64,000 bases of DNA from Silene conica (Eukaryota > Streptophyta > Magnoliopsida > Caryophyllales > Caryophyllaceae), in NCBI GenBank assembly GCA_029255685.2, contig CM055311.2, forward strand, positions 19,366,952-19,430,951. The letters run 5' to 3'. The notes beneath the pieces are model-generated. The model searched no databases. It worked only from the letters and a program-made list of their open reading frames with translations, and was not told where the DNA came from. Both the position numbers and the translations under genes were made by a program. Shown here piece after piece: positions 47,249 to 59,270 of the stretch (the first letter of the stretch is position 1; the number at the start of each line of letters is the position of its first letter).

Positions 47249-47703
47249 GTGAAGAATATGTGGGCTAACAGCTTGGCCCTTCTGGAGTTTCGCCTCAAAG
47301 AAGCACAGGTATGCTCATAAGAAACGATTCTCGGAGCCTTTGAGAATTCGTTAGTGAGCGTGGTGAAAATCTTGTTTGCACCATGGGTTATGAAGCGTCT
47401 TTGCAAATTGGATTCCATTGCATAGATGAGTACGTTCTTTATCGCACCCGCTTCCATGACGAAGTCGCTATGAGCGCGAACTTCATTAGCTCTAGCTCCA
47501 GTTCCTGGGTGTGGCGGAATGGGCTCAGTTAAGTACTTGAGCTTTCCGTCAGCAATGGCAGCATTCCGTAGTGCTGCCTCCCAGTCAGAGAAGTTTGACC
47601 CATCATTCCTCAGTCTTGTGGACTGATTCATGGAGTCCATGAAGGCTTTTAGCCAGGATTCACGTGCTAGCTTGGCACTTGGCATTGGGTCTTCACCAGC
47701 CAT
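47245..47703 (-). pseudogene. gag: Copia Gag N-terminus, frameshifted from the rest
   Basis: 152 codons beginning MAGEDPMPSAKLARESWLKA, with SNFSDWEAALRNAAIADGKL and KNVLIYAMESNLQRRF, typical of the Copia Gag N-terminal region. After YEHTC near 47300-47310 the frame runs into unrelated residues and stops. The family-like continuation (CFFEAKLQKGQAVSP, HILHMIENIE) lies in the adjacent frame and leads into the 1080-codon frame. A small indel therefore breaks gag. The ATG lies about 1.65 kb from the primer site. Confidence 0.85.
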
Positions 47704-49360
47704 TTAGTTATACAGCAGTTTAATTGAACGTGTTCTAGACTGAAAAGAAGATAAAACAAAACCATATAAGCAACTTATTGTTGTGATTTAAGTCTATATT
47801 AAATTGAATTTAAACTCGTAGACTCATGCATTTATATAATTGATCTCCCTCAAGAATTATATAAACGATCCCAAGACTCAATTTCCGTATATTGATAAGC
47901 CCACAGTTTGGCTAATTCCACCGTTGGAACTCTTGGTCGATAGATTTCTGTATATCCTATCTATTAGTCCATCTCAGTCACTAGATAGTATCGAGTGACC
48001 ATGACGTTGAGATAAAATAAATCATCTGTTCCCACTTACCCGACGTAGAAGGGGTCATATTATGCCTACCGACGAAGAAGGGATTCATGGGAGGCTGATT
48101 TATAAAGACTAGTCTCAATTTTTGGTTATACGAGGAAGACCCCATCAACTTTTATTTATTCATATTAAGTGAACTAATATCTAGCATATGCGTGAATGAA
48201 TTAAATAAAGTGATGGCTTTGCAATTGACATGTGACATCTGTATTGTCACAGAAAACTAACGCGTAACCTCTACATGAGTCAGTTTTCAGGCATGATATA
48301 GGTGGTTTGGTTTAGGCGGAATATGATGCAAGCTATTATCGATGATTGCATAAAAAATAAATGCAATAAACGTAAATAAAAAGTCCTAGTGTGGTCTATC
48401 CTACCAAAATAAACATAAAACAACTTGGAATCCACCGTTGGACCCTAGAAGCTTGTCTTGATGTTCCATCTTGGTCCTTGCAGCGGGAGTGAGCATCCGG
48501 TCTCCGTCTTGTCTTTGGTCTTCACAAAATTACTAATTTAAATTACAAAAGTAGTCCTAGATACATTCTAATTTAAATACAAAAGTAATTACATGGCAAA
48601 AACCCAAAACGGAGATTCAAGATCTCAAGATTACAAGCAAGACTATGTCCCATCATTACGGTGACACAATCTTCTAAGGCCACACTAAGTTACAACCGTT
48701 TGCATAATTAAATACGTTATTGAAAGCATTCATTAGACATTCAACAAGACGATAAATAAAATGCATCAACTAAATAAAATTTATACATGACATAATACTG
48801 TTATTATGATTAACAAATTTTTACCAAACCACCTTTTAGGATTAAAATTATGTGATTATACCGTTTTAACCACTTTAATTTTAATAAGTTTATAATCCCA
48901 TTATTTTAAACCGTTTTAAAATAATATGTATCAAACGAGGGTGAACCGTTTCACAAAATTAATAATATACTATTTCCGTATATAGTATATTATTACTAAA
49001 GGCCATGTGAAAATAAAACATGTTATTTTCGAAAAAAAAAAAAAGAGTCTGTTACAGGGGTGGTCTACCGACCCAATAAACAGGTCAACCGACCACCAGG
49101 CGAAAGGATTTTTTTTTTTTTTTTTTTTTTTTAAAAAGCAGAATGGTCGACCGACCCGAAAAACAGGTCGACCGACCACAAAACACGAAACCGAGTTTCT
49201 GAACACGATTTCTCACAAAAGATAAACTGTCGAAACAGAAAAACACGCAGGAGGCGGTCGACCGACCGCAACGGGGGGTCGATCGACCGACTTAGCGGTA
49301 GAAGACGATTTTTCAGGTTTTAAAACTTACGAAAAACACAAAGGTAAAATTTTCATGGCC
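47704..49360 (-). other. Copia 5' untranslated leader
   Basis: About 1.66 kb without coding signals between the primer site and gag. It includes A-rich and T-rich runs (A13 near 49031; T24 near 49108-49131) and the three paired boxes. Short frames on both strands at 48970-49225 are shadows of the boxes and homopolymers. Confidence 0.75.
49062..49288. promoter_or_regulatory. Three paired GGTCGNNCGACC boxes in the Copia leader
   Basis: Pairs at 49062/49083, 49145/49166 and 49256/49277, all exactly 21 bp apart. The first pair is decayed (GGTCTACCGACC and GGTCAACCGACC). The second has two identical GGTCGACCGACC boxes. The third has GGTCGACCGACC and GGTCGATCGACC. The spacers (CAATAAACA, CGAAAAACA, GCAACGGGG) differ from each other and from those in the Gypsy elements. 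Confidence 0.85.
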
Positions 49361-49374
49361 TGGCTCTGATACCA
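49361..49374 (-). other. Primer binding site, initiator-Met tRNA type
   Basis: TGGTATCAGAGCCA on the element's strand, 2 nt from the 5' LTR. This is the usual Ty1/Copia primer site in plants. Confidence 0.9.
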
Positions 49375-49376
49375 CT

Positions 49377-50376
49377 TGTGGGGAATAAAGCATGTATTCG
49401 CCCCAAACTTGCAGGATTATAATGAAACATACAATTGTGATTATAGTCATAAGTTAATTAAGAGCATGAAAAAGAAATCAACCTTTGGTCCTTGTGCGAA
49501 TGGCCTAAGAACAGGAATTAACACAAATTCCCTCCTATAACTTGCACCCAACACTTAGAATGAGACGTGGCCGCGTGTGCTAGAAATCCCCTCCAACTGC
49601 CTTGCAATATTGGGAGAGCTATTAAGGTTTTAGATGTGAGATCTGAGGTTTTGGGAGAAGAATGCTCTCAAAACCCTAATTTTTCTTGAGATGTGATTAT
49701 CAGTAAAATCAGTAGTCTGACAAAAGGAGAAGTCCTCTCCTCTTGTACTGCTTTGGTCGACCGAAATTAGGGTTAGGGTGAGAGTGGGCTTCCCACTCTT
49801 ACCTTATTCTAATGCGTGATTCGATCCGTTTTTGCTAAAATATAATCGCGGGTTTTATTTATAAATCGTAGCATGTTATCAGATATTAATATAGTCGATA
49901 TATTAATAATGGTCTGATAAAATACGATATTGTATAATTACCCAAATTAATATAACTGTTTATATTAATTCGCGAATACAATATTTAATTAAATATATAA
50001 CCGTTTATATTTAATTTACGAATTAAACATGTAATCCGTATTAGCTAAAATTATTTAATCCGTATTAAATAATAATCTCAACATCTTATTGACTAATTTA
50101 ATAGTCAATACCTCTGACTAACTGTTTAGTCATATCCGGCAAAATGTGACTGTATTTTCATACCTTCACATCTCTCAAACGTGTCCTATAGGTGTGACGT
50201 ATAGGGACCAGTTGATCACCGCCATCCGTATGACAATAACGTCAAACTTATCTAGCAAGCCAACCGTTATTGATAAACGTGGATCAACTGGTAATAATAC
50301 AAAAGTATGCCCTTGTGATCCTTAAAGAGATTTAATAAGTCATTGTACTTAATTGTCAAGGACACCAGCCCCAACA
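49377..50376 (-). repeat. 5' LTR of the Copia element
   Basis: 1000 bp, TG...CA ends, should carry the promoter. It has one single GGTCGACCGA half-motif at about 49755. The target duplication CCCCT follows. Confidence 0.95.
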
Positions 50377-53300
50377 CCCCTTGCTTCCCATACGATCGAC
50401 AATAAGACAAAAAACACCCTAGATGGGGACGGTTGAACCCTTTTTTGGGGGACGGGTGAAAACTATGGGGCCGAGTATTCCTAAAACGGGACGGGAAAGG
50501 GTTTAGGGTTGGATTAGGCGGATCCGCTACCCGCGGAACCTCCTAATCCAAACCTAAACCCTTCCCTTGCTTCACATACGAACGACAAAAAGACAAAAGG
50601 ACACCCTATATGGGGACGGGTGAACCTGTTTTTGGAGGACGGGTGAAAACTATGGGGCCGATTATTCCTAAAACGGAACCAAAAAGGGTTTAGGGTTGGA
50701 TTAGGCGGATCCCCTACCGCGGAACCACTTAATCCAACCCTAAACCCTTCCCTTGCTTCACATACGAATGACAATAAGACAAAAAGACACCCTAGATGGG
50801 GACAAGTCAACCCTTTTTTGGGGGACGGGTGAAATATATGGGGCCGGGTATTCCTAAAACGGGACGGGAAAGGGTTTAGGGTTGGTTTAGGCGGATCCGC
50901 TACCGCGGGACCGCCTAATCCAATCTTAAACCCTTCCCTTGCTAACGGGACGGGAAGGGTTTAGGGTTGGATTAGGCGGATCCGCTACCGCGGAACCGCC
51001 TAATCCAACCCTAAACCCTTTCCTTGCTTCACATATGAACGACAATAAGAAAAAAAGACACCCTAAATGGGGACGGGTGAACCCTTTTTTGGGGGGCGGG
51101 TGAAAACTATGGGGTCGGGTATTCCTAAAACGGGACGGGAATGGGTTTAGGGTTGGATTAGGCGGATCCGCTACCGCGTAACCGCCTAATCCAACCGTAA
51201 ACCCTTCCCTTGCTTCACATACGAACGATAATAAGACAAAAAGACACCATAGATGGGGACGGGTGAACCCTTTTTTGGGGGACGGGTGAAAACTATGGGG
51301 CCGGGTGTTCCTAAAACGGGACGGGAAAGGGTTTAGGGTTGGATTAGGTGGATCCGCTACCGTGGATTCCCCTAATCCAACCCTAAACCCTTCCCTTGAT
51401 AACGAGACGGGAAGGGTTTAGGGTTGGATTAGGCGGATCCGCCGTCGCGGAACCGCCTAATCCAACCCTAAACCCATCCCTTGCTTCACATACGAACGAC
51501 AATAAGACAAAAAGACACCCTAGATGGGGACGGGTGAACCCTTTTTTGGGGGACGGGTGAAAACTATGGGGCCGGGTATTCCTAAAACGGGGCCGAAAAG
51601 GGTTTAGGGTTGGATTAGGCGGATCCCCTACCGCGGAACCACCTAATCCAACCCTAAACCCTTCCCTTGCTTCACATACGAATGACCATAAGACAAAAAG
51701 ACACCCTAGATGGGGACAAGTGAACCCTTTTTTGGGGGACGGGTGAAAACTATGGGGCCGGGTATTCCTAAAACGGGACGGGAAAGGGTTTAGGGTTGGA
51801 TTAGGTGGATCCGCTACCTCGGAACCGCCTAATCCAATCTTAAACCCTTCCCTTGCTAACGGGACGGGAAGGGTTTAGGGTTGGATTAGGCGGATCCGCT
51901 ACCGCGGAACCGCCTAATCCAACCCTAAACCCTTTCCTTGCTTCACATACGAACGACAATAAGAAAAAAAGACACCCTAAATGGGGACGGGTGAACCTTT
52001 TTTTGGGGGGCGGGTGAAAACTATGGGGTCGGGTATTCCTAAAACGGGACGGGAATGGGTTTAGGGTTGGATTAGGCGGATCCGCTACCGCGTAACCGCC
52101 TAATCCAACCGTAAACCCTTCCCTTGCTTCACATACGAACGATAATAAGACAAAAAGACACCCTAGATGGGGACGGGTGAACCCTTTTTTGGGGGACGGG
52201 TGAAAACTATGGGGCCGGGTGTTCCTAAAACGGGACGGGAAAGGGTTTAGGGTTGGATTAGGTGGATCCGCTACCGTGGATTCCCCTAATCCAACCCTAA
52301 ACCCTTCCCTTGATAACGAGACGGGAAGGGTTTAGGGTTGGATTAGGCGGATCCGCTGCCGCGGAACCGCCTAATCCAACCCTAAACCCATCCCTTGCTT
52401 CACATACGAACGACAATAAGACAAAAAGACACCCTATATGGGGACGGGTGAACCCTTTTTTGGGGGGCGGGTGAAAACTATGGGGCCGGATATTTCTAAA
52501 ACGGGACGGGAAAGGGTTTAGGGTTTGATAAGGCGGATCCGCTACCGTGGATTCCCCTAATCCAACCCTAAACCCTTCCCTTGATAACGAGACGGGAAGG
52601 GTTTAGGGTCGAATTAGGCGGATTTGCTACCGCGGAACCGCCAAATCCAACCCTAAACCCATCCCTTGCTTCATATACGAACGACAATAATACAAAAAGA
52701 CACCCTAGATGGGGATGGGTGAACCCTTTTTTGGGGGGCGGGTGAAAACTATGGGGCCGGATATTCCTAAAACGGGACGGGAAAGGATTTAGGGTTGGAT
52801 TAGGCGGATCCGCTACCGCGGAACCGGCTAATCCAACCCTAAACCCTTCCCTTGCTTCACATACGAACGAAAATAAGACAAAAAGACACCCTAGATGGGG
52901 ACGGGTGAACCCTTTTTTGGGGGACAGGTGAAAACTATGGGGCCGGGTATTCCTAAAACGGGGCCGAAAAGGGTTTAGGGTTGGATTAGGCGGATCCCCT
53001 ACCGCGGAACCACCTAATCCAACCCTAAACCCTTCCCTTGCTTCACATACGAATGACCATAAGACAAAAAGACACCCTAGATGGGGACAAGTGAACCCTT
53101 TTTTGGGGGACGGGTGAAAACTATGGGGCCGGGTATTCCTAAAACGGGACGGGAAAGGGTTTAGGGTTGGATTAGGTGGATCCGCTACCTCGGAACCGCC
53201 TAATCCAATCCTAAACCCTTCCCTTGCTAACGGGACGGGAAGGGTTTAGGGTTGGATTAGGCAGATCCGCTACCGCGGAACCGCCTAATCCAACCCTAAA

Positions 53301-53866
53301 CCCTTCCCTTGCTTCACATATGAACGACAATAAGACAAAAAGACACCCTAGATGGGGCGGGTGAACCCTTTTTTGGGGGACGGGTGAAAACTATGGGGAC
53401 GGGTATTCCTAAAACGGGACGAGAAAGGGTTTAGGGTTGGATTAGGCGGATCCGCTACAGCGGAACCGCCTAATCCAACGCTAAACCCTTTCCTTGCTTC
53501 ACATACGAACGACAATAAGACAAAAAGACACCCTAAATGGGGACTGGTGAAAACTATGGGGTCGGGTATTCCTAAAATGGGACGGGAATGGGTTTAGGGT
53601 TGGATTAGGCGGATCCGCTACCGCGTAACCGCCTAATCCAAGCCTAAACAATTCCCTTGCTTCACATACGAACGACAATAAGACAAAAAGACACCCTAGA
53701 TTGGGACGGGTGAACCCTTTTTTGGGGGACGGGTGAAAACTATGGGGCCGGGTATTCCTAAAACGGGACGGGAAAGGGTTTAGGGTTGGATTAGGCGGAT
53801 CTGCTACCGTGGATTCCCCTAATCCAACCCTAACGGGAAGGGTTTAGGGTTGGATTAGGCGGATCC
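50377..53866. repeat. Satellite array, block 4
   Basis: Satellite resumes after the Copia element. A canonical palindrome can be seen at 50955-51020: 25-bp arms (AAGGGTTTAGGGTTGGATTA then GGCGG, and complement), a single A/A mismatch, 5-bp inner arms TCCGC/GCGGA and loop TACC. A multi-monomer unit of about 1.37 kb recurs: the variant GGCCGAAAAGG is at 51591 and 52962, each followed by CGAATGACCATAAG. The block ends inside a palindrome at GGCGGATCC, where the solo LTR inserted. Confidence 0.95.
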
Positions 53867-54285
53867 TGTAACACCCCCATTTATTTAAGGGCCTGAACTA
53901 GGACTCCTCAGATAAATAAAGGTGTTACCATCTCGGTTTCCCGAGGCAGTAGACACAAAGGAAGATAACAGTACTTTAAATTTAATTCAAACTCAAAACA
54001 TGTTCTTACAAACCAAATAGAAAACTGTTATGACAAAAGTAAAAGTACAACTCATAGACTACTATCACGTGGTCTAGACTCTAAACAGGTTCGGGTCCAT
54101 GCTTCTCCCTTCCCAGATGCTCCCATTGTCTTTATACCTGTCAGTCTGCTCCCCAATAATTGGTTCATCACAGGTGATCACGAATACACAGGGTCAACCA
54201 CGAGGTTGAGTAGAGTAAAACTGTAAACAAACCATATTACTAAAAATAGAAAGTCGTTCATCTCCACTCCGAATCACAAGACCCA

Positions 54286-54395
54286 ATATCTCCGCACCAA
54301 TCACAAGACCCATTATCTCCACACCAATCACAAGACCCATTATCTCTGCACCAGTCACAAGACCCATTATCTCCGCACCAATCACAAGACCCATC
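54286..54395. repeat. 27-bp tandem repeat in the solo LTR
   Basis: About four to five copies of AATCACAAGACCCATTATCT followed by CCGCACC, with a few substitutions. The same 27-bp period, diverged, is found in reverse orientation at 31317-31415. Confidence 0.85.
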
Positions 54396-54901
54396 ATCTC
54401 ATCGCCTCATCATTATCACAGTATAATATAAATGCATAATATAAGAGCACATGATAATATATAACAACATGTTTGATATCAATTATGAACGGTTTACACA
54501 CCATCAAGCATTAGTAGTTTCCCCTACCTCAAACTGCAGAAGAAAAGGCAAAATGCACAACTGTTCTCAAAAGTGCTCCACACGAAAACTTCCACCTAAA
54601 AGTATATTATTTAATTAATAAACTCCCTAACTCTCGTAAAACATGTACACATTCTATTTATAGAAACTTCCTATATTTAGAAAGTTTTCCCAACAACCGA
54701 GTTACTCAAAATAGTAACTCTCTAAATATAGTAGCTTCTAAAAATAGTAACTCCCACACTTAAATAAACACTTGGGTTTTGAAATTCAAAAAACTAAATC
54801 TTTACCATAAATACTAATTATATAAATACCATAAATATCATATTGCCTCATAAATACAAATATTCTAAAGCCATCAATAGAAATAATCAAAATAGCAACA
54901 A

Positions 54902-54906
<5 letters not shown>

Positions 54907-54998
<92 letters not shown>
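54907..54998. repeat. (AAT)n microsatellite
   Basis: About 30 units of AAT interrupted once by ACT near 54936. It produces the Asn-rich and Ile/Leu-rich frames seen there in several frames. Confidence 0.95.
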
Positions 54999-55000
<2 letters not shown>

Positions 55001-56209
55001 CCAAAAAAAACGACCCAACAACCCAACTCGACACACGGTTTTCACTCCCCCTCTACCACCGTGTACAACCCCCAAGTCACGTCGACAACCACCAGCGACC
55101 ACCCCCACCATAGCCACTCCACCACGAACCACCACCAGGGGGGTCGACTCCCTCCGACGAGGTGGACCAGGGGCCCAAACCTCCCTGATTCCTCACCCTT
55201 ATTCCGCAACTTACCTAAACAGCCCTGCCGTGCCACCACTTTCACTCCACCAGACCACCTAAGACCACCACCAAAAACACCCCTGGCCCTGGACCTACAG
55301 ACTGTGGTGGTACCACCGCACCGACCTCCCCCTAGTCATCGGTGGTACCACCCCCAAACCAACTACACAACACGAACAAAAGATTACACTTGCCCCCTGC
55401 TCCTTTCCAGAACCACCGTGGAAACAACCCTATGACCGCCACTCGACACCCTCCTGACCACCACGACACCCACTAATCTACCCCCTGACTCTCCCTCGAC
55501 AAGTACCACCACCCACAGATCCTTCTTCCGTCACAACCAGAGACAACGAAAGCAACAACCAACCCCTGTCGACACCTGCCCACGACACTTACCTCCACCG
55601 TGACTAACTCCCTGACCAAGCCCCAGACACTGGCAACATAAAAACATAAAACGGACCCCAAACCTGACACTCAACCTTTATCGAAATAGTATCAAAACAA
55701 AGGCACATCAGAACAGAATTACAAACGAAAAACACTGACTGCGCATACCTGTTTTCCGACCTAATTCGAAGGGTTTAGGCAGGCTCTAACCACCGTGGGG
55801 ATCTGACCTTCTTGGAGTATGGTGTCGGCTAAGTAAATTAGGGTAGGGTTAGGGTTTTGAGATCAGTCAGAAGTGAGTCAAAACCTTACTTATAAGGCGG
55901 CAGGGACTATGGTAGTGAGGTCTGCTTGTGTTTAAAACACAAGTGTGGGCTGTTTACACTAATATCGAGGCCCACGGCCGTGCTACACTAGGTCCAGGGT
56001 TCGAACCTCATAAACAACCAACTACCAACATTATGCTAAGGTGGATAGATCCCCCCTTCGAGCCCCACAGACGACCATGACACCCCTCATAAAACGAGTA
56101 CAAGCAAACTAGTGCCTCGAATTATAAAACAAACGCTAAAAGCATCGCTTAGTCATGTAAACACTTTATACGATGTAGATCAAATCGTAACTAAAATCGG
56201 AGTATTACA

Positions 56210-56701
56210 GATCCGCTACCGCGGAACCGCCTAATCCAACCCTAAACCCATCCCTTGCTTTACATACGAACGACAATAAGACAAAAAGACACCCTAGATG
56301 GGGACAGGTGAACTCTTTTTTGGGGGGCGGGTGAAAACTATGGGGCCGGATAATTCTAAAACGGGACGGGAAAGGGTTTAGGGTTGGATTAGGCGGATTC
56401 GCTACCGCGGAACCGGCTAATTCAACCCTAAACCCTTCCTTTGCTTCACATACGAACGAAAATAAGACAAAAAGACACCCTAGATGGGGACGGGTGAACC
56501 CTTTTTTGGGGGACGGGTGAAAACTCTGGGGCCGGGTATTCCTAAAACAGGACGGGAAAGGATTTAGGGTTGGATTATGCGGATCCGCTACCGCGGATTC
56601 CCCTAATCCAAACCTAAACACTTCCCTTGCTTCACATACGAACGACAATAAGACAAAAAGACACCCTAGATGGGGACGGGTGAACCCTTTTTTGGGGGAC
56701 G
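56210..56701. repeat. Satellite array, block 5 (last visible part)
   Basis: Resumes after the solo LTR with GATCCGCTACCGCGGAACCG and covers about 2.6 monomers, up to GGGGGACG, where another insertion begins. Confidence 0.95.
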
Positions 56702-57575
56702 TGTAACATCCCGTATTTTCGTAAAATCTAGTTTAAACGTTTTAAATTATTTTACGTAATAAAATCATATTTTAATAATTTATTGTGAAAGGTTTTAATT
56801 TAATTAGTAAGATCCGTCTTAAGAACCTTAAGTCCTTAAGACGAATACAAACTTGGTAAACTTAAACTCGTATCTTAAATATCCGTTCAAGTGTCCGACC
56901 CATTTTATTTACTCGGAAAGGACAGTCCATAAAACCCCATAAACCCCTTTCCATCGACATATTCCTCCATCCTCAAATATTTCCACTGTTAAACACTTTC
57001 TCATAAAACCTCCATTGATAAACATTTCTTTTGAGCTTTTCTTCATCATCCGGTAATCAAATCGAGGTAACAATAGCATTTCGGAATCCTCATTCGATTT
57101 CCAAGCCATCTATTACTTTCTTTTTGTAAATCCTTAACTTTGAAAATGGGGCTGTTTTCCCTTAAATTCCGTTTTGAGTCCTTAAATCCGTTTCCTTTGT
57201 TTGTAGGAGTGGGCTTAGACGATCCAGAGGCCGATAGCTACTTGGTTGAGGAGGATCTTTAGCCGGAATCGCTTGAAAGGTGACGATAATGAGATAACTC
57301 GGCCTTTATGTGTATATTAGCAAGTTTGTTGTGTTCTTGTGTTTAGTTTCCGATTTTTGTTGAAATATAATACTTAAAGGACTTAGTAACATGTTTAGGA
57401 ATGTGTTATTGTGTTGAATTCAAGCTTGTTGATGTTCTTAAGATCATATGTTGTTTTTCTGAAATTTGCACATTTTGCGACGGATACTCTATATAATCAT
57501 TTGAGGATTGTTATGGGACTTGTATGCTGTTAGGATAGTGATATTTGATGTTTATAATGTTGTGCAAATCATACT
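56702..57575 (+). mobile_element. Start of another LTR-like element, interrupted
   Basis: Begins TGTAACATCCCGTATTTTCG directly in the satellite. The TGTAACATCCC start resembles chromovirus-type LTRs and differs from the solo LTR at 53867. Only 874 bp are seen before the second Athila-like element inserts at 57576. The rest, its target duplication and any coding part would lie beyond 64000. Confidence 0.6.
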
Positions 57576-59147
57576 TGATGCGTGTCTATTTTATGATGTT
57601 TTTCATCTCTTTTTACACGCATTTGTTCGCTCATTTACTATGTTTTAGCCTTTATTTCCCAACAATCGTGTACTTTCGTATTTTTGTGCACTTTTGCAAA
57701 TTTATGCGGGAAAGAGACGATTTAGCACCAAATCCATATCCTCAAGTCTTTTGCATAATTAAGGAACAAATAGAAAGTCAACTGGAGTCCTTATTCAAGT
57801 ATCCAAAGTCAAAATAAGAAGAAAATAGAAGAAATTTCTCGGGAAGCGGTCGACCGACCGACAGTATAGGTCGACCGACCGACCCTGATCTTCATAAAAA
57901 TCCAAATCCGAAGGAAAGCCCGAGAAGTCAATTAAGCCCATACAAAGCGGTCGACCGACCCACATAGTAGGTCGACCGACCTCAGCAGAAGCCCAGACGA
58001 TTCTTTTCGGAAATAAATTAGAATTAGAGTCTTTAGGAAACTCTTACTTTTTCTACCTATACAAACTAATCTTGTTATTAGGGTTAGATATCATATCATA
58101 TCTTGGAACTATCAAGTTTTATCATCAAGTATCAATTAGCATCTAATTTATTTAGAAGAATTTTAGTTTTGTAATCTTTCAACAATTCCCAAGCATTCAA
58201 TAAAGTTTGTTTCTTTCTGCCCTAATTCCAATTGTGGTATTACTCTTTTTAATCTAGCTTTTTATTATCGTTCTTATTTTTATTACAATTGTTTAAGTCA
58301 GAATCTCAAGCTTTGTTAGTTCTTGCATGTTTAGATTGTTTACCACATTTACCATGTTTATTCCAAATTTTATAATCATCTTAAGTATTATGAGTAGCTA
58401 AATTTCATATGTTAGGATGTAGGGGATGAATATGCATAGGTAAATAAGATTCGAAAGACCGACTTGTAGCAGGACCACGGTCGGCTGACTGGAATAACTG
58501 GTCGGTCGACCGAGGTCGTGGTCGGCCGACTGGAGTAGCTGGTCGGTCGACCACCCGAGTATGTATTCTTATTTCTTCTTTTCTTGTCAATTATAATATC
58601 CTGCAATGAGACCATAAGGAGACTTGTAGGATGTTAGTAATGACCTACCCAAGATTGAAAGATACGGGAAGGGCATTGGTTTACACCTTAAGACGGATAG
58701 GTTACTCAAGGCTGAAAGGTATGTGACCTGGGATTTAGGAATCACCTTTATTGTTGACACCCAATAATTGTGAGACCTAGGAACTAATAGCATAGGCCGA
58801 AAGGAGCTATTAGGTAGCATAGACTTAAAAAGATATGTTACACCCCCTTACGCGACTGCAATACATGTTGACCTTAGGATTAATATTACCTTAGCTATTT
58901 ATTACCCAAACATCCTAGCATCCCTTTTTATTATATTTTATTCTCATCTTTTATTATTTGTTTATTTTAATCTTTGCCTTAGACATAGTAATCAACAATC
59001 AAACCCCCAAATTTGTTACCTTTAAACATTAAACATTAAAACAATAAACATTCCCTACCTCCTTGTGGTTCGACCCTGACTTTCACTATCTATTGTTAAA
59101 GTTAGGAATTATAAATTTATCTTTGGTACCCTCAACGACGGGCATCA
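57576..59147 (+). repeat. 5' LTR of Athila-like copy 2
   Basis: Starts TGATGCGTGTCTATTTTATG, ends GACGGGCATCA. Paired boxes at 57848/57869, 57949/57970, 58479/58500 and 58520/58541. The boxes at 57848-57981 are all GGTCGACCGACC, where copy 1 has GGTCGGTCGACC and GGTCGGCCGACC. Confidence 0.93.
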
Positions 59148-59152
59148 AATTT

Positions 59153-59170
59153 TGGCGCCGTTGCCGGGGA
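59153..59170 (+). other. Primer binding site, tRNA-Asp type (copy 2)
   Basis: TGGCGCCGTTGCCGGGGA, 5 nt after the LTR, identical to copy 1. Confidence 0.9.
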
Positions 59171-59270
59171 GGTGACGCCAGTGTTTACTGTTTTTTGTTT
59201 TTGTTTCTCTTTGTTTAAGGAACTTTTTGTTCCTTAAACCTCCTCACTTTTTTCTTGTAGTTTCCATCTT

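Larger units (their letters stand above)
42045..50376 (-). mobile_element. Full-length but mutated Ty1/Copia element
   Basis: 8332 bp, flanked by the 5-bp duplication CCCCT (42040-42044 and 50377-50381). The LTRs are 42045-43014 (970 bp, 3') and 49377-50376 (1000 bp, 5'), with ends TGTGGGG...CCAACA on the plus strand. They differ by about ten substitutions by eye plus one 30-bp gap. The initiator-Met-type primer site and the GAG, protease, integrase, RT order place it in Ty1/Copia. gag is frameshifted near 47300, and the RNase H region is mostly deleted at 44005/44006, so it cannot encode a full set of proteins. The satellite monomer resumes directly at 50377. Confidence 0.96.
53867..56209 (+). 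mobile_element. Solo LTR, 2343 bp
   Basis: Starts TGTAACACCCCCATTTATTT, ends GGAGTATTACA, and is flanked by GATCC on both sides (53862-53866 and 56210-56214). It has no internal region, primer site or coding domain, so it is a solo LTR left by recombination between two LTRs. TGTAACACCCC starts are usual in Tekay/Del-type chromovirus LTRs, but I assign the lineage only tentatively. It contains a 27-bp tandem repeat at about 54286-54395 and an (AAT)n tract. The Pro/Thr- and Asn-rich short frames in it are low complexity and not genes. Confidence 0.9.

Noticed and set aside
54786..55262. Asn-rich, Ile-rich and Pro/Thr-rich frames on both strands
   Set aside because: They come from the (AAT)n microsatellite and neighbouring C-rich low-complexity DNA of the solo LTR.
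55985..56015. GGGTTCGAACC, a possible tRNA B box in the solo LTR
   Set aside because: No A box at the right distance and no fold could be found, so it is likely chance.
10240..56648. Dozens of open frames of 100-261 residues, mostly on the minus strand, with the repeated words RPHSFHPSPKKGFTRPHLG and SFVCEAREGFRVGLGG
   Set aside because: They are the satellite read in one frame. The monomer of 186 bp is 62 codons, so the frame stays open over several units. Frames end wherever a short unit or an indel occurs, there is no start context or domain, and both strands behave alike.
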